Positions 1 through 11,389 of a DNA stretch of 64,000 nt are shown here, one piece after another. The stretch's first letter is position 1; the number at the start of each line of letters is the position of its first letter. A model generated the notes under the pieces. The model searched no databases and had not been told where the DNA came from. It was given only the letters and a program-made list of their open reading frames with translations. Source of the DNA: Rattus norvegicus (taxonomy: Eukaryota; Chordata; Mammalia; Rodentia; Muridae); NCBI RefSeq assembly GCF_036323735.1, contig NW_026947367.1, forward strand, positions 966,501-1,030,500, read 5' to 3'. The position numbers were made by a program, and so were the translations under genes.

Positions 1-16
1 CACCACCACCACCACC

Positions 17-48
<32 letters not shown>

Positions 49-86
49 CAACAACACCAACACCAACACCATCATCACCAACATCA
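1..86. repeat. (CAC)n/(CAA)n trinucleotide microsatellite
   Basis: Ten CAC units pass into CAA units and then into degenerate CACCAA/CATCAC units. The array is cut by the window start, so its true length is unknown. Confidence 0.97.
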
Positions 87-871
87 TTTAATTTACATGA
101 AATTGAATTTGGAATTTTGTTACACCAAAGAATGAAATGAAAAGTATTGTGCTTGAAGCAGAGATATTGATGAACACTAGTTTCTGTGCAGTCATTATAG
201 TGTTATAAAGACATTGCCAAAGTTGCTTCAGAAGATAGATTGAAATGCTCGAGCCCTATATAAGAGATTTTGAGAGTCCCTTAGTGAGAGAATAGTCTTT
301 TACAGCAAGGCCTTCATTAAACAAACTTTGGTTTAACCCACTACCTACGAAGTGATATTGTCCCAGAAATATTATAGTGCCTCTCCAGAAACAGCTGTTA
401 TCGACTAATACACATCTACTTCTCTTTCTTACTTATCATGTTGATATGGGCTTAGGATACAATATATTCTGATTTATTAATGGTATTTTAGTATTATTTG
501 GGCTACTTGATAAAATTTCAAAGGAACAAACCTATTCCATTATTTTATCCCATACAACTTTTAATTTGATCTTGAAGAAGTATCAAAAATGTGTATGTTC
601 CCATCAAAACTTGTAACTTCCATCTTGTGAAACTCCCACTGAACCTCAATGGATTGATGTCACTGAAATCTTTTAAAGACTCTCCTACTGCATTATTGCA
701 ACTCTGAAGAAGATTCACTCTCATAGTGACAGGTTGGCTGAAAAACAAATCACTTTGTATGCTTTGGAAAGTGTTTAAAACATTTACATTAACTTTTGAT
801 ATGAAACTAGTTATGACTTTGAGAAAAGGGAGCAGACAGGCCCTAGAAAGTATGTTTTTAAAATTCTTTTC
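87..871. other. AT-rich intergenic DNA, nothing recognised
   Basis: No gene, SINE or L1 consensus is recognisable. Short open frames near 545-962 run into the ID element that follows and show no family resemblance. Confidence 0.6.
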
Positions 872-959
872 TTTTTTTTTTTTTTCAGAGCTGGGGACCG
901 AACCCAGGGCCTTGCGTTTGCTAGTCAAGCGCTCTACCGCTGAGCTAAATCCCCAACCC
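872..959 (-). mobile_element. ID SINE (tRNA-Ala-derived), minus strand
   Basis: Read on the minus strand it begins GGGTTGGGGATTTAGCTCAG (A-box region), has GGTTCGGTCCCC as B box, and ends in an A tail seen as a T run at 872-885. Imperfect target-site duplications flank it: AATTCTTTTC at 862-871 and AATTCGTTTC at 961-970, one mismatch. ID elements are abundant in rat. This is a retroposed SINE, not a functional tRNA gene. Confidence 0.97.
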
Positions 960-1039
960 TAATTCGTTTCTTAAAATCAGACTTTTTCATGAAATATATT
1001 TGGATTATGGTTTCACATCCCTCTCTTTCTCTCCCTTAT

Positions 1040-1420
1040 TCTATACCTCTCCTGCCACCTATATCTACACTCCTTCTTACTCTCACTAGAAAACAGGCAT
1101 CTAAGTGGTAAAAATAACATAAAAGTTAATGAACTGGAGTAGAACAAAACAATCAGATAAAAAAGAGCCAATAAAAGGCACAAGAATCAAATACAGACAC
1201 AGAGACCCAGACTTCCACTCACACACTTAGGAATTCCACAGAAACATAAAACCAGGAAAAAATATATACAGAAAACAAACAGAGTAACAATTAATAGATA
1301 CATAAACAAATAACAAAGGAAAAAGAAATTATGAAGAAAAAGTTATGACCGATTATGAGACAAGGATCCTCCAAAGATAATGTTGAGTTCCCTTAATGCT
1401 TTATACACATTCTAAACTTA
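1040..1420 (+). mobile_element. Possible rodent interspersed repeat, family unassigned
   Basis: An A-rich plus-strand block containing GAACAAAACAATCAGATAAA, CACAGAGACCCAGAC and AATATATACA resembles a dispersed rodent repeat I cannot name. The assignment rests on recalled similarity only. The DNA from 1421 to 1990 shows nothing recognisable. Confidence 0.35.
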
Positions 1421-1996
1421 AAATTAGTTTATTTCCCCAGTGAGATTCCCTTGGAGAAAATCAAGTTTTCATTTTCAAATGATTACCCATTGGAGATAAC
1501 TTCTGGTTTAGAGATAAGGTGATGTGCAGGGGTAGGGTTATTTCAAGGGCTAATTAATAGGTAAGGAGATCTGTGAGGTTCTGTCTTCTGAGCATCATGA
1601 ATGTGTGACATTCAAGAAGTCACAATCTATATGAACGGACCCTAAATATTCAAAGTAACTAAGGACAGTGCTGGAGAATAGAAAATGATGAAACCACTGG
1701 TGTCTTACTAGTGGTTAAATGTATAGCTTCACACCCATGTTCACCGAAATGGCTCAGGTTAAATACAGGGGTTCATAAAGCAAAATATAAAGATATGCTC
1801 GTGCTATCATGGTTTAGTACAAAGAGGTTATGTTGGTTGGGGAGGATGGGAGATTAAAAGTGTAGAGGGCTTCCATACATGTGTTCTGCATGTATGGAAT
1901 GTCAAAGAATAACTTGCTTTCTTAAAACTTCTAAATGTAACCACCAAGTGCGTTTGGCAGACATTCTCTCAAGTCAGCTCTATTTATTTTAAAAAT

Positions 1997-2075
1997 TGGG
2001 TCTCATTGTGTAGCTCAAATTGACCTAGAATTCCCAGTGTTCCCTCACCTGCCTTCCCTGCCCTTGTTGGAGGTT
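1997..2075 (-). mobile_element. Old B1 SINE fragment, minus strand
   Basis: The segment TTGGGTCTCATTGTGTAGCT, then GACCTAGAATTCCCAG and CACCTGCCTTCC, follows the reverse complement of B1. Divergence is high and the left end is missing. Confidence 0.65.
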
Positions 2076-2577
2076 TATTCTTCCTTCACAAAATTAAAGA
2101 AAATATGTAAATTTTCTGTTTCTGAAGTTTGATTACATAATGCAATATCTGTCATTTGTTTTTCATTTAACAATATATCTTGAATACATGTGAATGAGGA
2201 AATTCTTCATGGAACATCATGCAATTAAGAAATGGCAGTATACTCATTTGTTTAAATAATAGCCTACCTGTGTAATTCATATTATTTTTATTTTCATTAA
2301 CTAAAGTTCGTTACTGAAAATCATCATGAACACTGACTCAGGCACTGTACTCAGTGGTGAAAATTTCATTGTATTTTGTATAAGTTACAAAACACGTTGT
2401 AGGAATGATGTCAAGGCTGTAAATAATATAATACTTGTATAAATACTGCCAAATTTAGATCTCAGAAGACTATAATAAATAACATTGCCATCAATTATAT
2501 ATGAAAGAACCCATAATATACCATTCAAAATTAAATGATTCATATATTTTAAAACGTTATCAGTCTCTGACTTCTGT
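2076..2577. other. AT-rich intergenic DNA, nothing recognised
   Basis: No coding or repeat signature is evident. Confidence 0.5.
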
Positions 2578-2938
2578 CAGTTGTTGAATTAGGGGAAGAA
2601 TTGATGAAGTTGAAGCGGAGGGCAACCTCTATAGGAAGACCAGCAGTCTCAACTAATCCGGACCGCTGAGATCTCCCATACACTGAGCCAACAACAAGGC
2701 AGCATATACAAGGTGATCTGAGGCCCTGACACATGTATAGCACAGGACTGCCTGGTCTGGCCTAATCCTTGAGAGACTTGAGGACCCAGGGGTTATGGTG
2801 CCTGTTAGGATCTGGGAAACATCCTCTTGGAGTAAGGGAAGCAAGAGTTGGAATGGGATGAAGAACTGTGGGAGGGGACCAGGAGAGTGTACAATGGAAG
2901 TAATGTAAATAAATAAAATAATTTATAAAATAGTTTCA
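2578..2938 (+). mobile_element. L1 (Lx-type) 3' UTR fragment, plus strand
   Basis: The phrases GAAGACCAGCAGTCTCAACT, CTGAGATCTCCCATACACTG and GGACTGCCTGGTCTGGCC, then ATCCTCTTGG and GAACTGTGGGAGGGG, are in the order of an Lx-type L1 3' UTR. The element ends in an A-rich tail (AATAAATAAAATAA). It is 5'-truncated with no ORF2 sequence. Confidence 0.85.
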
Positions 2939-3159
2939 CTCAAAAGTTCAAATGCTAGATTCATATTAACCTCTACATTGCAATTCAATTGTGAAGTTTA
3001 GCGTTTTACACTTACTGAACTGTGTAAGCACTAATCCTTAACTTACTCTTCATACTATTTGCGAATTGTCTCCTTTCTTATTACATTGCATCAATTGTGT
3101 TTGCATACGTAGAAGGCTTACTCTTTATAATTTGTGCAGATAATACATTCATGATTTTT

Positions 3160-3350
3160 TTTTATTTTAATGATCTGTTATGTGTGAATGTCTATGTATA
3201 GATTTGTGCACATGAACACAGGCACTTGGGGAGACCAGGAGATGTCAGATACCCTAGAGCTGCTTTTACAGTTGGTTGCAAGTGGCTTCATGGGTATTGG
3301 AAACTGAACGTGTTTGCTCTAAATAGTAGTAAGTGATCTTAACCACTAAG
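3160..3350 (-). mobile_element. B3-type SINE, minus strand
   Basis: The order GGAGACCAGGAGATGTCAGA, CAGTTGGTTGCAAGTGGC, TGGAAACTGAAC, GTGATCTTAACCACTAAGC matches the reverse complement of a degenerate B3/B2-related SINE with the tRNA-like head at the right end. Confidence 0.8.
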
Positions 3351-4429
3351 CTAATACTACAATACTTATTCCATAATAAAATTAACCTACTTATCATTTT
3401 CTCATGTATTTCAGTGTATCTTTGAATTTGAGACATCTTGCCACCTTCTAGGTGCTGAGACTCCATTCAGGCATTATTTTTTCCAATTTTCTTTCCTTTA
3501 TCATAGTAAGATGTGTTGGATTAAATATGTTAATATTATGCAGTAAATCTTTCACATTTTTACTTATAGAACCTCGGGTCAGTATAATTTTCTTTCCTCT
3601 GCAATGACTATATTAATTTTACAGTTTGCAGTTCTCTCTTTCTTTACACAGTCCATCTCATGTGTTTTTGCTTTCATATAGAATGAAGTAAAAGCCTTTT
3701 AGTTTTTCTTTGAATAGATAATGAACAAAGAAAATATGTTGATTTTCCTATTTTAAGGCCATAAATTATTTCTTTAAAATGTTCCTAGAATTTTGTTTTT
3801 TTTTCTTTTTCTTATTATTGTTCTCATTAGTATCTTTATTAATATTCGGTGTAAGCTTTCATGTATTCAGGTCATGTAATGAATATGGAAATCTTCAAAA
3901 ATATATGTGTAGGTATCAAATTTAGGTTCTTGGTTTTACATGGCATGAAATTTTATCTGCTCGGCCACCTCACTGGAACACACTATAAAATTTAAGGTGA
4001 CATATAGCTCCAGGCTGCTTTTATATAGACAATATTTTCATCATTTTACTTTTAAAAATAGTTTTGGTTATTCTAATATATTTTATTTTCCATGTCTTCT
4101 TGGTAACCCAGGTATGCTTATTTTAATATTTAATTAATAATTTAGTCATAATTATTATGTACTTGAAACCTAGCTGGAAATAATGAAATGAGAAACTCTT
4201 GTTTCTGCCAAGGTTGGTATAGCTACCAACTACATGTGATTTTTAATCACTAAATAGGAGTTAGGATTATATTATTAAATTATATTTAATTCTATTTATA
4301 TTTTATTCCACATCAAGTAAATAGATTTTATTTTGCTTCAATTAATTAAATGTGCTATAGCAGGAAAAAAGTTTAATTTCCTTTTGTTAGGTTAAGACTA
4401 AATTTAACTTTTACATTCTCCTGCCTATC
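3351..4429. other. AT-rich intergenic DNA with a possible SINE relic
   Basis: Mostly T- and A-rich with no gene. A weak SINE-like end, GCTCGGCCACCTCACTGG at about 3959-3976, may be the head of a very old minus-strand B3/B4 element starting near 3915. Nothing else is recognisable. Confidence 0.45.
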
Positions 4430-5060
4430 AGAAAGTTACTATTCTTATACAAAAAGATGTGCCAGACACAGGTCTGGTTTCTAGTATAACATGTAATTAC
4501 AATCAACAGTCTTGTCAGTTACAAGGGATTTTTCACTTCACGCCTATAAAACACAATGATCAACATGGCACGATAACCATAAGGGCTGTGCAGTGGCATA
4601 AATAGCTTGGTGATAGCCAACAGCTCTCTAATTTTGCTTAAGTCTTGCTCAATGAACATGGATGGTACTGGTAATTTAGCCAAATATATAAATCTATTGA
4701 AGCGGTGATTATGGGGGAGAATGTACAGCCCCTTACTTACTTAAGCCAGTATCATACGTAACAACAATCATAGCCATGTGTCCTTATATACAGAATTAAT
4801 TACAGTCTCTGCAACAAAGATCACAGTAAAAATCCCAGCCATTCAAAATGCAGGATAGAAATTTCAAGTTCAGTCTCAATGGCTCTATCTACAAAATGTC
4901 ACTTGATTCAAGGTTGAGGAACATTCCCAAAGGGGGCAAGAAGATTGTAAGGGACTAAATTTTACTATGAGATGGTGTCTCAAAGTAACATCAGAAATTA
5001 CACTTATAAGGTCTCACTAACATGACTGCCAAAAAAAAAAACAGCTGAGGAAGACAGGGA
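4430..5060 (+). mobile_element. Probable rodent interspersed repeat, family unassigned
   Basis: The 3' half carries GATTCAAGGTTGAGGAACAT, GGGGGCAAGAAGATTGTAAG and TCACTAACATGACTGCC, phrases I associate with a dispersed rodent repeat on the plus strand. The block has many stops in all frames and no coding signal. Its name cannot be given without a library search. Confidence 0.5.
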
Positions 5061-5097
5061 ATGGGGAAGAAGGAAAGTTTAGTTTTCTTTCTGTTTC

Positions 5098-5283
5098 AAT
5101 TCATTCATTCATTCATTCCTCCTCCTCCTCCTCCTCCTTCTCCTCCTTTTCCTCCTCCTCCTAATCCTCCTTTTCCTCCTCCTTCTTCTTCTTAATCTTC
5201 TTCCTCTTCCTCATTCTCTTTCTCCTCCTCCTTCTCCTCATTTTCTCTCTCTCTTTCCCTCTCCCCCACCCCCCTCTCTCTCA
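5098..5283. repeat. CCT/CTT-rich polypyrimidine tract
   Basis: Begins with (CATT)n and becomes an almost pure pyrimidine run of CCT, TCC and CTT units about 170 bp long. It abuts the 3' end of the antisense L1 that starts at 5284, so on the minus strand it is a polypurine tract lying where the L1 A tail should be. Confidence 0.95.
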
Positions 5284-6968
5284 TTGTTGGACATTTCCTG
5301 TTCAAATTTCGAGTGTTATTCCCTTTTCCAGGTTTCCAGTCCATAAGCCCCTTAACCCTTCCCCCTAACCTTCTATAAGGGAGTTCACATCTCCACCCAC
5401 GGCCTCCCCACACCTCCGCACATTCCCCTACACTAGGGGTCCAACCTTGGTAGAAACAAGAGTTTCTAATTACATTTTTCCCAGCAAGGCCATCCTTTGC
5501 TACATATGCAATTGGAACCATGGGTCTGTCCATGTATAGTCTTTCTGTTGTGGTTTTGTCCCTGGAAGCTCTAGTTGGTTGGCATCGTTATTATTATGAT
5601 GTTGCAAATCCCTTCAGCTCTTTCAATCCTTTCACTAATCCCTCCAACATGGTTCTGGTTCCTGGTTCAGTGGTTTGCTGTATGTGTTTCCCTCTGTATT
5701 TGACATATTTTGGCTGTGTCTCTCAGGAGGGATCAATATCCAGTCATTGTCAGCCTGCACTTCTTAGCTTCATCCATCTTATCTAGTTTTGGTGTCTGTA
5801 TATGTATGGGCTACATGTGAGCCAGGCTCTGAATGGCAGGTCCTTCAGTCTCTGTTATAAACTTTGCCTCCGTATCCCCTCCTATTTTTATTTAATTTCC
5901 CCTTTTAAAGAAAGAGTGAAGCATCTTCATTTTACTCATCATTCTTAAGTTTCATGTGGTCTGGGCATTGCAGGATGGGTAATTCAGCTTTTGGATAATA
6001 TCTACTTATCAATGAATGCATATCAAGTGTGTTTTTCTGTGATTGAGTAACATCACTCATGATGATATTTTCTAGTTCATTTCAATTGCCTATGAATTTC
6101 ATAAAGCAACTGTTTCGATAGCTGAGTAATATTCTACTGTGTAGATGGACCACATTTCTGTATCCATTCCTCTGTTGAAGGACATCTGGATTCTTTCCAG
6201 CTTCTGGTTATTTTAAATTAGGAGGCTATGAACACATTCAAATATATTTCACTGTTGTGTGTTGGACCATCTTATGGGTATATGCCCAGGAGAGGTATAG
6301 CTGGGTCCTAGGGTCATGGAATGTCCAATATTCTGAGGAACCTTCAGATTGTTTTTCAAAAGAGTTGTACAAGTCTGCAACCCCACTAACAATGGAGGAG
6401 TGTTCCTCTTTCTCCACATCCTCACCAGCATCTGATATTTATTTATATCTTAGAAATTCTGACTGGTGTGAGGTAGAATCTCAGATTTGTTTTGATATGA
6501 TTTTCCCTGACGACTAAGGATGCTGAAAATTTATTTAGTTGTTTTTTGGCCATTTGAAAACCTTTAGATGAGAATGTTTTGTAACTCACTGTACCCTATT
6601 TTTAATAGGGCATTTTTGGTCTGTAGAGTCTAATTTCTTAAGTTCTTTGTATATTTTGGATATTACCCACTATCAGATATAGGATTGGTTAAAATCTTTT
6701 CCCAGTCTGTTGGTTACAGTTTTGTTCAAATGACGCTGTCTTTTGCCATACAGAATCTTTGCTGTTTTATGAGGTCCTATTTGTCAATTCTTGATCTTAA
6801 AGCATAAGTCATGTGTGTTTTGTTCAGGTAATGTCCTCCAGTCCCCATGTGTTTAAGACTCTTCCCCACCTTTTCTTCTATTCGTTTGCATGTATCTGGT
6901 TTGATGTGTAGGTCCTTGATTCACTTGGACTTTAGCTTAGTACATGCTCATAAAATGGGAATCTGGCT
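5284..6968 (-). mobile_element. 5'-truncated rat-type L1, minus strand (3' UTR and ORF2 3' part)
   Basis: Read on the minus strand, the right part is decayed ORF2 C-terminal sequence. The plus-strand phrases TGGGTATATGCCCAGGAGAG and CTAACAATGGAGGAGTGTTC are antisense to the conserved end of ORF2. ORF2 is followed by the 3' UTR, seen antisense as GGTTTCCAGTCCATAAGCC near 5331. Frameshifts and stops break every frame. Similarity fades after about 6968, where 5' truncation is inferred. Confidence 0.92.
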
Positions 6969-7399
6969 TGGGACAGGAGAGATCCTTTTCATCCTAATTC
7001 ACCATGGTTCCCCCAAGTTATGACAATATGGTTTACCTGTTCACCTGATGCTGTTATGGCCAGTCTGCTGGCTAACAGAGGAGAAGCACCACTTCCTCTG
7101 CATACAGCAACATCTATGCTCAACCTCCTTTCTCCCCCAGACCTCCTCCCATTTCCTATGAGCACAATGAATCTTTAAAGAATTTTAGGGACACCAAAAT
7201 GAGGAAAAACATGTGGTATGTGTCCATTTTCCATGTGAGGGACCTTCCAAATGTAAGCCCTTCTCTATTTAAAGGATCAGATACCAAACAGACCCACACA
7301 GGCATGTCTCTACCCAGAAGCTCAGAACAATACTCAAATGTCGAGAATCTTGAAATCCAGCTATCCATCCTGTTTCCTGCTATGACCCAACACATGAAC
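6969..7399. other. Intergenic DNA, nothing recognised
   Basis: No recognisable gene or repeat. Long open frames here extend through the adjacent AC array and are artefacts of it. Confidence 0.5.
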
Positions 7400-7410
7400 A
7401 AACACACACA

Positions 7411-7469
<59 letters not shown>

Positions 7470-7472
7470 ACA
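7400..7472. repeat. (CA)n microsatellite
   Basis: About 36 CA units with a TACA interruption near 7417 and an AAAC interruption near 7462. Confidence 0.98.
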
Positions 7473-7800
7473 GAATCTGGCTGTGCCTTTCTTCTCCTAG
7501 AGTAGAAATTGTAGGTAATAATTTCTGCTTTATATGTTCCCAAGGATCAATGTGCCATGTTCTATCTGACCACTTAAATGACTTAATGCCGTAGAAAACA
7601 TGAATTGTCAGAGCTCTGGTTCTAGGTGCGGGGGAAAGGGAATAGGCACAGTGGCCAACCTCACTGTCCCCAGTGCTATCTGCTTTGGTCCTAGTTTCCT
7701 TGTTCAAAGTCAGACTGTCTGGTGTCTACTACTCTCCTCGCAACCCATGCCAACAACTGCACCTCTGAAATTCTTTCTCTTCCTCCAAGGAAAGGACTTC
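7473..7800. other. Intergenic DNA, nothing recognised
   Basis: Unassigned sequence between the CA array and a B1 fragment. No coding support. Confidence 0.45.
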
Positions 7801-7882
7801 TTGGTATTTGGAAGGCTGAGGCAGGGGAATCATTACAAGCATGAGGCCAGCATAGGCTATAGAGTGAGACACTGTCTTGAAA
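7801..7882 (+). mobile_element. B1 SINE fragment, plus strand, with purine-rich tail
   Basis: TTGGAAGGCTGAGGCAGGG, GAGGCCAGCATAGGCTATAG and AGTGAGACACTGTCTTGAAA follow the middle and right part of B1. A GGA/GAAG-rich purine run continues to about 7942 and is probably the expanded tail. Confidence 0.85.
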
Positions 7883-8058
7883 GGGGGAGTGGAGGAAGAA
7901 GGGGAAGGGAAAAGGAGCAGAAGGAAGCAGAGGGGTAAGGAGGGATAGAGGGATGGGCTGGTGTAAACATCTGTCTCCAATGCTCACCAACACAGCTACA
8001 GCTTTCATAAACTCCATGAAGAGTCCCAATGTAAGGGTGCACAGTCATTCACCGAACA

Positions 8059-8100
<42 letters not shown>
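8059..8100. repeat. (AC)n microsatellite
   Basis: An uninterrupted run of 21 AC units. Confidence 0.98.
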
Positions 8101-8104
<4 letters not shown>

Positions 8105-8249
8105 CATCTCATGCAAAGCCTCCATCCAAAGAAAAGAGAAAGCACACAGCTTAGGCTCAGAGCCTCTCTGTGAATGGCACTCAGCTTGAGCATTTGGCCA
8201 CCATGCCCATAGGACTCAGAGGCAATACATCAGAGCACACCTGCACACC

Positions 8250-8744
8250 ATGCTTAGTGCGGCACTATTCTCAGTAACCAAAATGTGGTATCTGCCTGTG
8301 CATCCATCAATAGACCATTGAATAAGTCCTGGTACACATACACAATGGAATTTTATCCAGCCACATAAGGGATTGAATTAAGTATTTGGTAGGAAAACTG
8401 GAGACCCACGCATTAAGCAAAATCAACCAGACACCGATAAGCAAATACTTTAATTTTTGTCTCGTTTGAGAGTCCTGAAATTCTTTACAGAATCTTTGTG
8501 GGTTCTTAACAGATCCAAAAAAAAAAAAACAAATATGTCCATATTTCATGAAGGCAGACAAAGGCCTGGAGAAGGAAAGAGACTAGGCAGGGGGGTAGGG
8601 TTGGGGGTGAGCAGGAAAGTCGGATAGGTTAAAGCACATGACATGGTTAAAGGAAGTTGTCTTGTGGCAACCCAGCACTATGGATAATGAATAGACACTG
8701 ATATAAAAAATGAAAAAGGAAAAAGAAAAAGAAAAAGAAAAAGG
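8250..8744 (+). mobile_element. Old L1 3' end with (AAAAAG)n tail, plus strand
   Basis: The order GCACTATTCTCAGTAACCAA, GTGCATCCATCAATAGACCA, ATACACAATGGAATTTTATC, CATTAAGCAAAATCAACCAG is the decayed ORF2 end and 3' region of an older L1. The A-rich tail has expanded into AAAAAG units at 8712-8743. No open frame survives. Confidence 0.78.
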
Positions 8745-8937
8745 TTACAATTTCAGCATCAGAGTCACTGATGAGGCTGAGAACCGCCACCTACATTCTA
8801 AATGCACAAAGAGCCATGGCTACCAGGCCTGAAGTGGCTTATGTATCTTTCCTTTGCAAATTCAAAACACTCACTCAGTCAAATATGAGCTTTCGACATA
8901 CAATATAGAAGAAAGGGAAATGGATACACAACTGAAG

Positions 8938-9290
8938 CACTTTCCGTGGAAACACAGAGACCTAGGTACAACTCCCCTCCCCTGTAAACCCATATAAATG
9001 GGAGGATTCAAAAGGGGTGGGTGTGGAGGTTGCCTATAATTAAAGCCTGGGAAGACAAAGTTAGAGAATCCAGGGAGGAAAGTGGCAAGCAGAACTCGTC
9101 ATATCAATGAGTCTGATTTTTACTGAAAGACCTTGCTGCGGAGAATCTGAGAGGAAAGCAATGAAAATCTATGACATCATATCACACATACACACATGTC
9201 TACACAATACACATTCAAACACATGAGTACACATACATATCTCTCACACACACACAAAGAAAGAAAGAGAGAGAGAAAGAAAGGAGGAAA
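8938..9290 (+). mobile_element. B3/B4-type SINE followed by CA/GA repeats, plus strand
   Basis: TTGCCTATAATTAAAGCCTGG, a decayed GTCATATCAATGAG segment, GAAAGACCTTGC and a CACACATACACACATG tail follow the right half of B3/B4 SINEs. The tail passes into (CA)n near 9246-9256 and GA/GAAA units up to about 9290. Confidence 0.7.
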
Positions 9291-9380
9291 TGGATAGATA
9301 GAATACATAAGTAGAAAGTACGAATAGGCTCCATTTATCGTTTTTGATGTAAAAAGAAAGAGGTTGGTCGAAATGCAATG

Positions 9381-9453
9381 TTTTGTTCTTTAAGTAGCGC
9401 TGAAGACCAAATCCAAGAACTTGTGCAGCTAAATGCTCTTCCTGTAGCCCTAT
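9381..9453 (-). mobile_element. Possible ID/B4-like SINE relic, minus strand
   Basis: GCTGAAGACCAAATCCAAGA followed by CTTGTGCAGCTAAATGCTC weakly resembles the antisense B box and head of a tRNA-derived SINE. Highly diverged. Confidence 0.35.
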
Positions 9454-9977
9454 TAGGCGCTCACTGACCTACCAAAGTGCCGGTGGCCCTCTCAAATTGG
9501 AGGGATACGACTGTGCCCATGTCAGAGTTGGATGCAGGTTTCACAGGTGAGAACTCACGTAGATATCATCCCTCTGACTGGCGTTAGAGGGCTCACGAGG
9601 CCCGGAGCCCCTCCGTGCACTCTTCAATCTCAGACAGTTCAGGCAGGGCTCTCCAAACCTCCATCCCCAACCCACCCTAAACCCGGAATGTGGGGACTGG
9701 GCCTGAAACAGCCTTGCAAATGTCAAGATGGAGGGACCCTGCCTGCTCCCTCTCCCGCCACCCCAGAGCTGGTGGGAGGCACTGGAGGAATGTTTTCCTT
9801 GTGCACCCTAGAAGAGACCTCAACTCGTACAGACGTTTTTCTCCGTGCACTGTGGAAGTCAAGTCATATATATCTTGATGGTCACTTTTGCTTTTGGATC
9901 AATGGTTGGGGGTGGAGATTTGCAGCAGTGTCTCTGAGGTTGTCTTAAAGTGTCAGATATACCGAGAGTGAATCTCT
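9454..9977. other. Single-copy-looking DNA of higher GC, no gene assigned
   Basis: Less AT-rich than its surroundings. A 138-codon plus-strand frame at 9532-9948 has no recognisable motif and overlaps open frames on the other strand, so it is not called as a gene. Confidence 0.45.
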
Positions 9978-10072
9978 CTGCCCTGCCCTTTGCTGTGTGG
10001 ACCTGAACAAAGACATCTCTGAACTTCAATTCCTTCTAGCCCGGAGACAGGATGAGTACCTCTTAACTGTAG
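9978..10072 (+). mobile_element. MIR SINE fragment, plus strand
   Basis: TGTGTGGACCTGAACAAAGA, CATCTCTGAACTTCAATTCC and a GGAGACAGGATGAG segment parallel the MIR core. The element is ancient and diverged. Confidence 0.6.
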
Positions 10073-10144
10073 GCTTGGGACAAAGACTATATACCATCCT
10101 ATACCTGCAGGTGGGTCAAGAGCACCTGTAGAGACACGATCCTG

Positions 10145-10730
10145 CAGCCACCCACGCGCAGCTCCAGTGTGGATTGTTCTGCTCAGGAAATGAAATGCTT
10201 ACTTTTCATTGATCCACCTTATGGCTTTGTGGGGCTAATCAGCCTCAAATCAATCCTATTGTTTGCCTGCAGTTAGGTCTAACTGTTGATCTAATTACCC
10301 ATTTCTAGAATTAGACTCTCACCTGGAGCTGGGAGAATTGCTTCAACCATCTCCTCCTTCTAATCGAAACCCTTCTGAGTCTTAGAGTGTTCTCCCTGAA
10401 TCCTCAATGTTGCCTTGAGTTAAATGGCAGGTATCAAAGTAAATCTTATTTCACCCCCCCAAGCCCTACCTAATTATGGAATGTCATCACACCCCGATTA
10501 TTATTTACCCAATAATGTGCTGATTCCTGATCCAGCCAAAAGCTTAACTGCCATTTAAATGGAGTACGATATTTAAATCTTAATTTCATTACCTGCTGGT
10601 AATAATCTTAATATTATAAATCCAAAGTATCACTCGGAATACATTTGCATATGTAAAAGAATCTGTCCTCATTGTTGTTCCATGGCACACATGGCTTTCG
10701 GTTTGACTTTCAAACCAGAGATGCATAACC
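10145..10730. promoter_or_regulatory. Candidate regulatory island rich in homeodomain/POU motifs
   Basis: Repeat-free, AT-rich DNA with many TAAT-type motifs: TAATTA at 10292-10297 and 10471-10476, several TAATC, and a POU octamer ATTTGCAT at 10643-10650. There is no open frame. The composition is typical of conserved noncoding enhancers, but conservation cannot be tested here. Confidence 0.35.
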
Positions 10731-11139
10731 TTTTATGGAGAGAGAGATGACGGGATTTTTCCCATCACCAAAGCCTGCTTGGAGAGGGAGAGAAACACAT
10801 CCACACCATAAAAAAGCAGCTGGGCAAGCACAAGTGCTACGCCTGTCACCTGTGTGATATGAGCCACCTCTATGTGGTTTACTGATTCTCTCACATTTCT
10901 GGTAACAAGTCAGTCATTACAACAAAAGCCACTTCAGAATTCCCAGACACTCAACACTAATTGTCACAGAAGGGGCAGTGGAGACTGTCAGCCTGTGCAG
11001 AACTATCAGACTGCCATGGCCTCGATGCCTATATTCTGGCTGTTATATCTCTAGGGCAACGTTCTAACAGAGGAATAGAGGGTGTGCGGGCTTATCAGCA
11101 CACATGTGTGCACATGCGCAAAAAAGAACCATCTCGGCA
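10731..11139. other. Intergenic DNA, nothing recognised
   Basis: Single-copy-looking DNA with no coding or repeat signature. Confidence 0.45.
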
Positions 11140-11375
11140 GCTGGGAGTCCTGCACCAGTGGAAGGGGAAGTCTCTGGTCCTGCCAGGACTGAACTCCCCA
11201 GTAAATGGGATTGTTGGGAAAGGGCAGAATGTTGGGGTGGATCAGGGGAGGAACACCCAGATAGAAGGGGAGTGGGAGGAGCTAGGGAGATGTTAGCCTG
11301 GAAACCAGGAAAAGGATTAACATTTGAAATGTAAATAAGAAATACCCAATTTAATAAAGATGGAATAAAAAAGAC
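11140..11375 (+). mobile_element. Truncated rat L1 3' UTR, plus strand
   Basis: CAGTGGAAGGGGAAGTCTCT, TGCCAGGACTGAACTCCCCA, GGAGTGGGAGGAGCTAGGGA and TTGAAATGTAAATAAGAAAT follow the rat L1 3' UTR. It ends with AATTTAATAAAGATGGAATA and has almost no A tail. The sequence after it may be co-mobilised flank (see findings). Confidence 0.9.
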
Positions 11376-11389
11376 ACTCCTTCTGGAAG

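Noticed and set aside
7156..7707. 183-codon minus-strand open frame (and 131 codons on the plus strand)
   Set aside because: Both are carried by the (CA)n array, which is open in several frames as CVCV/THTH runs. No domain exists in the flanking parts.
9532..9948. 138-codon plus-strand frame in GC-richer DNA
   Set aside because: No recognisable domain, proline- and glycine-rich chance composition, competing open frames on the other strand, and no visible splice or start context.
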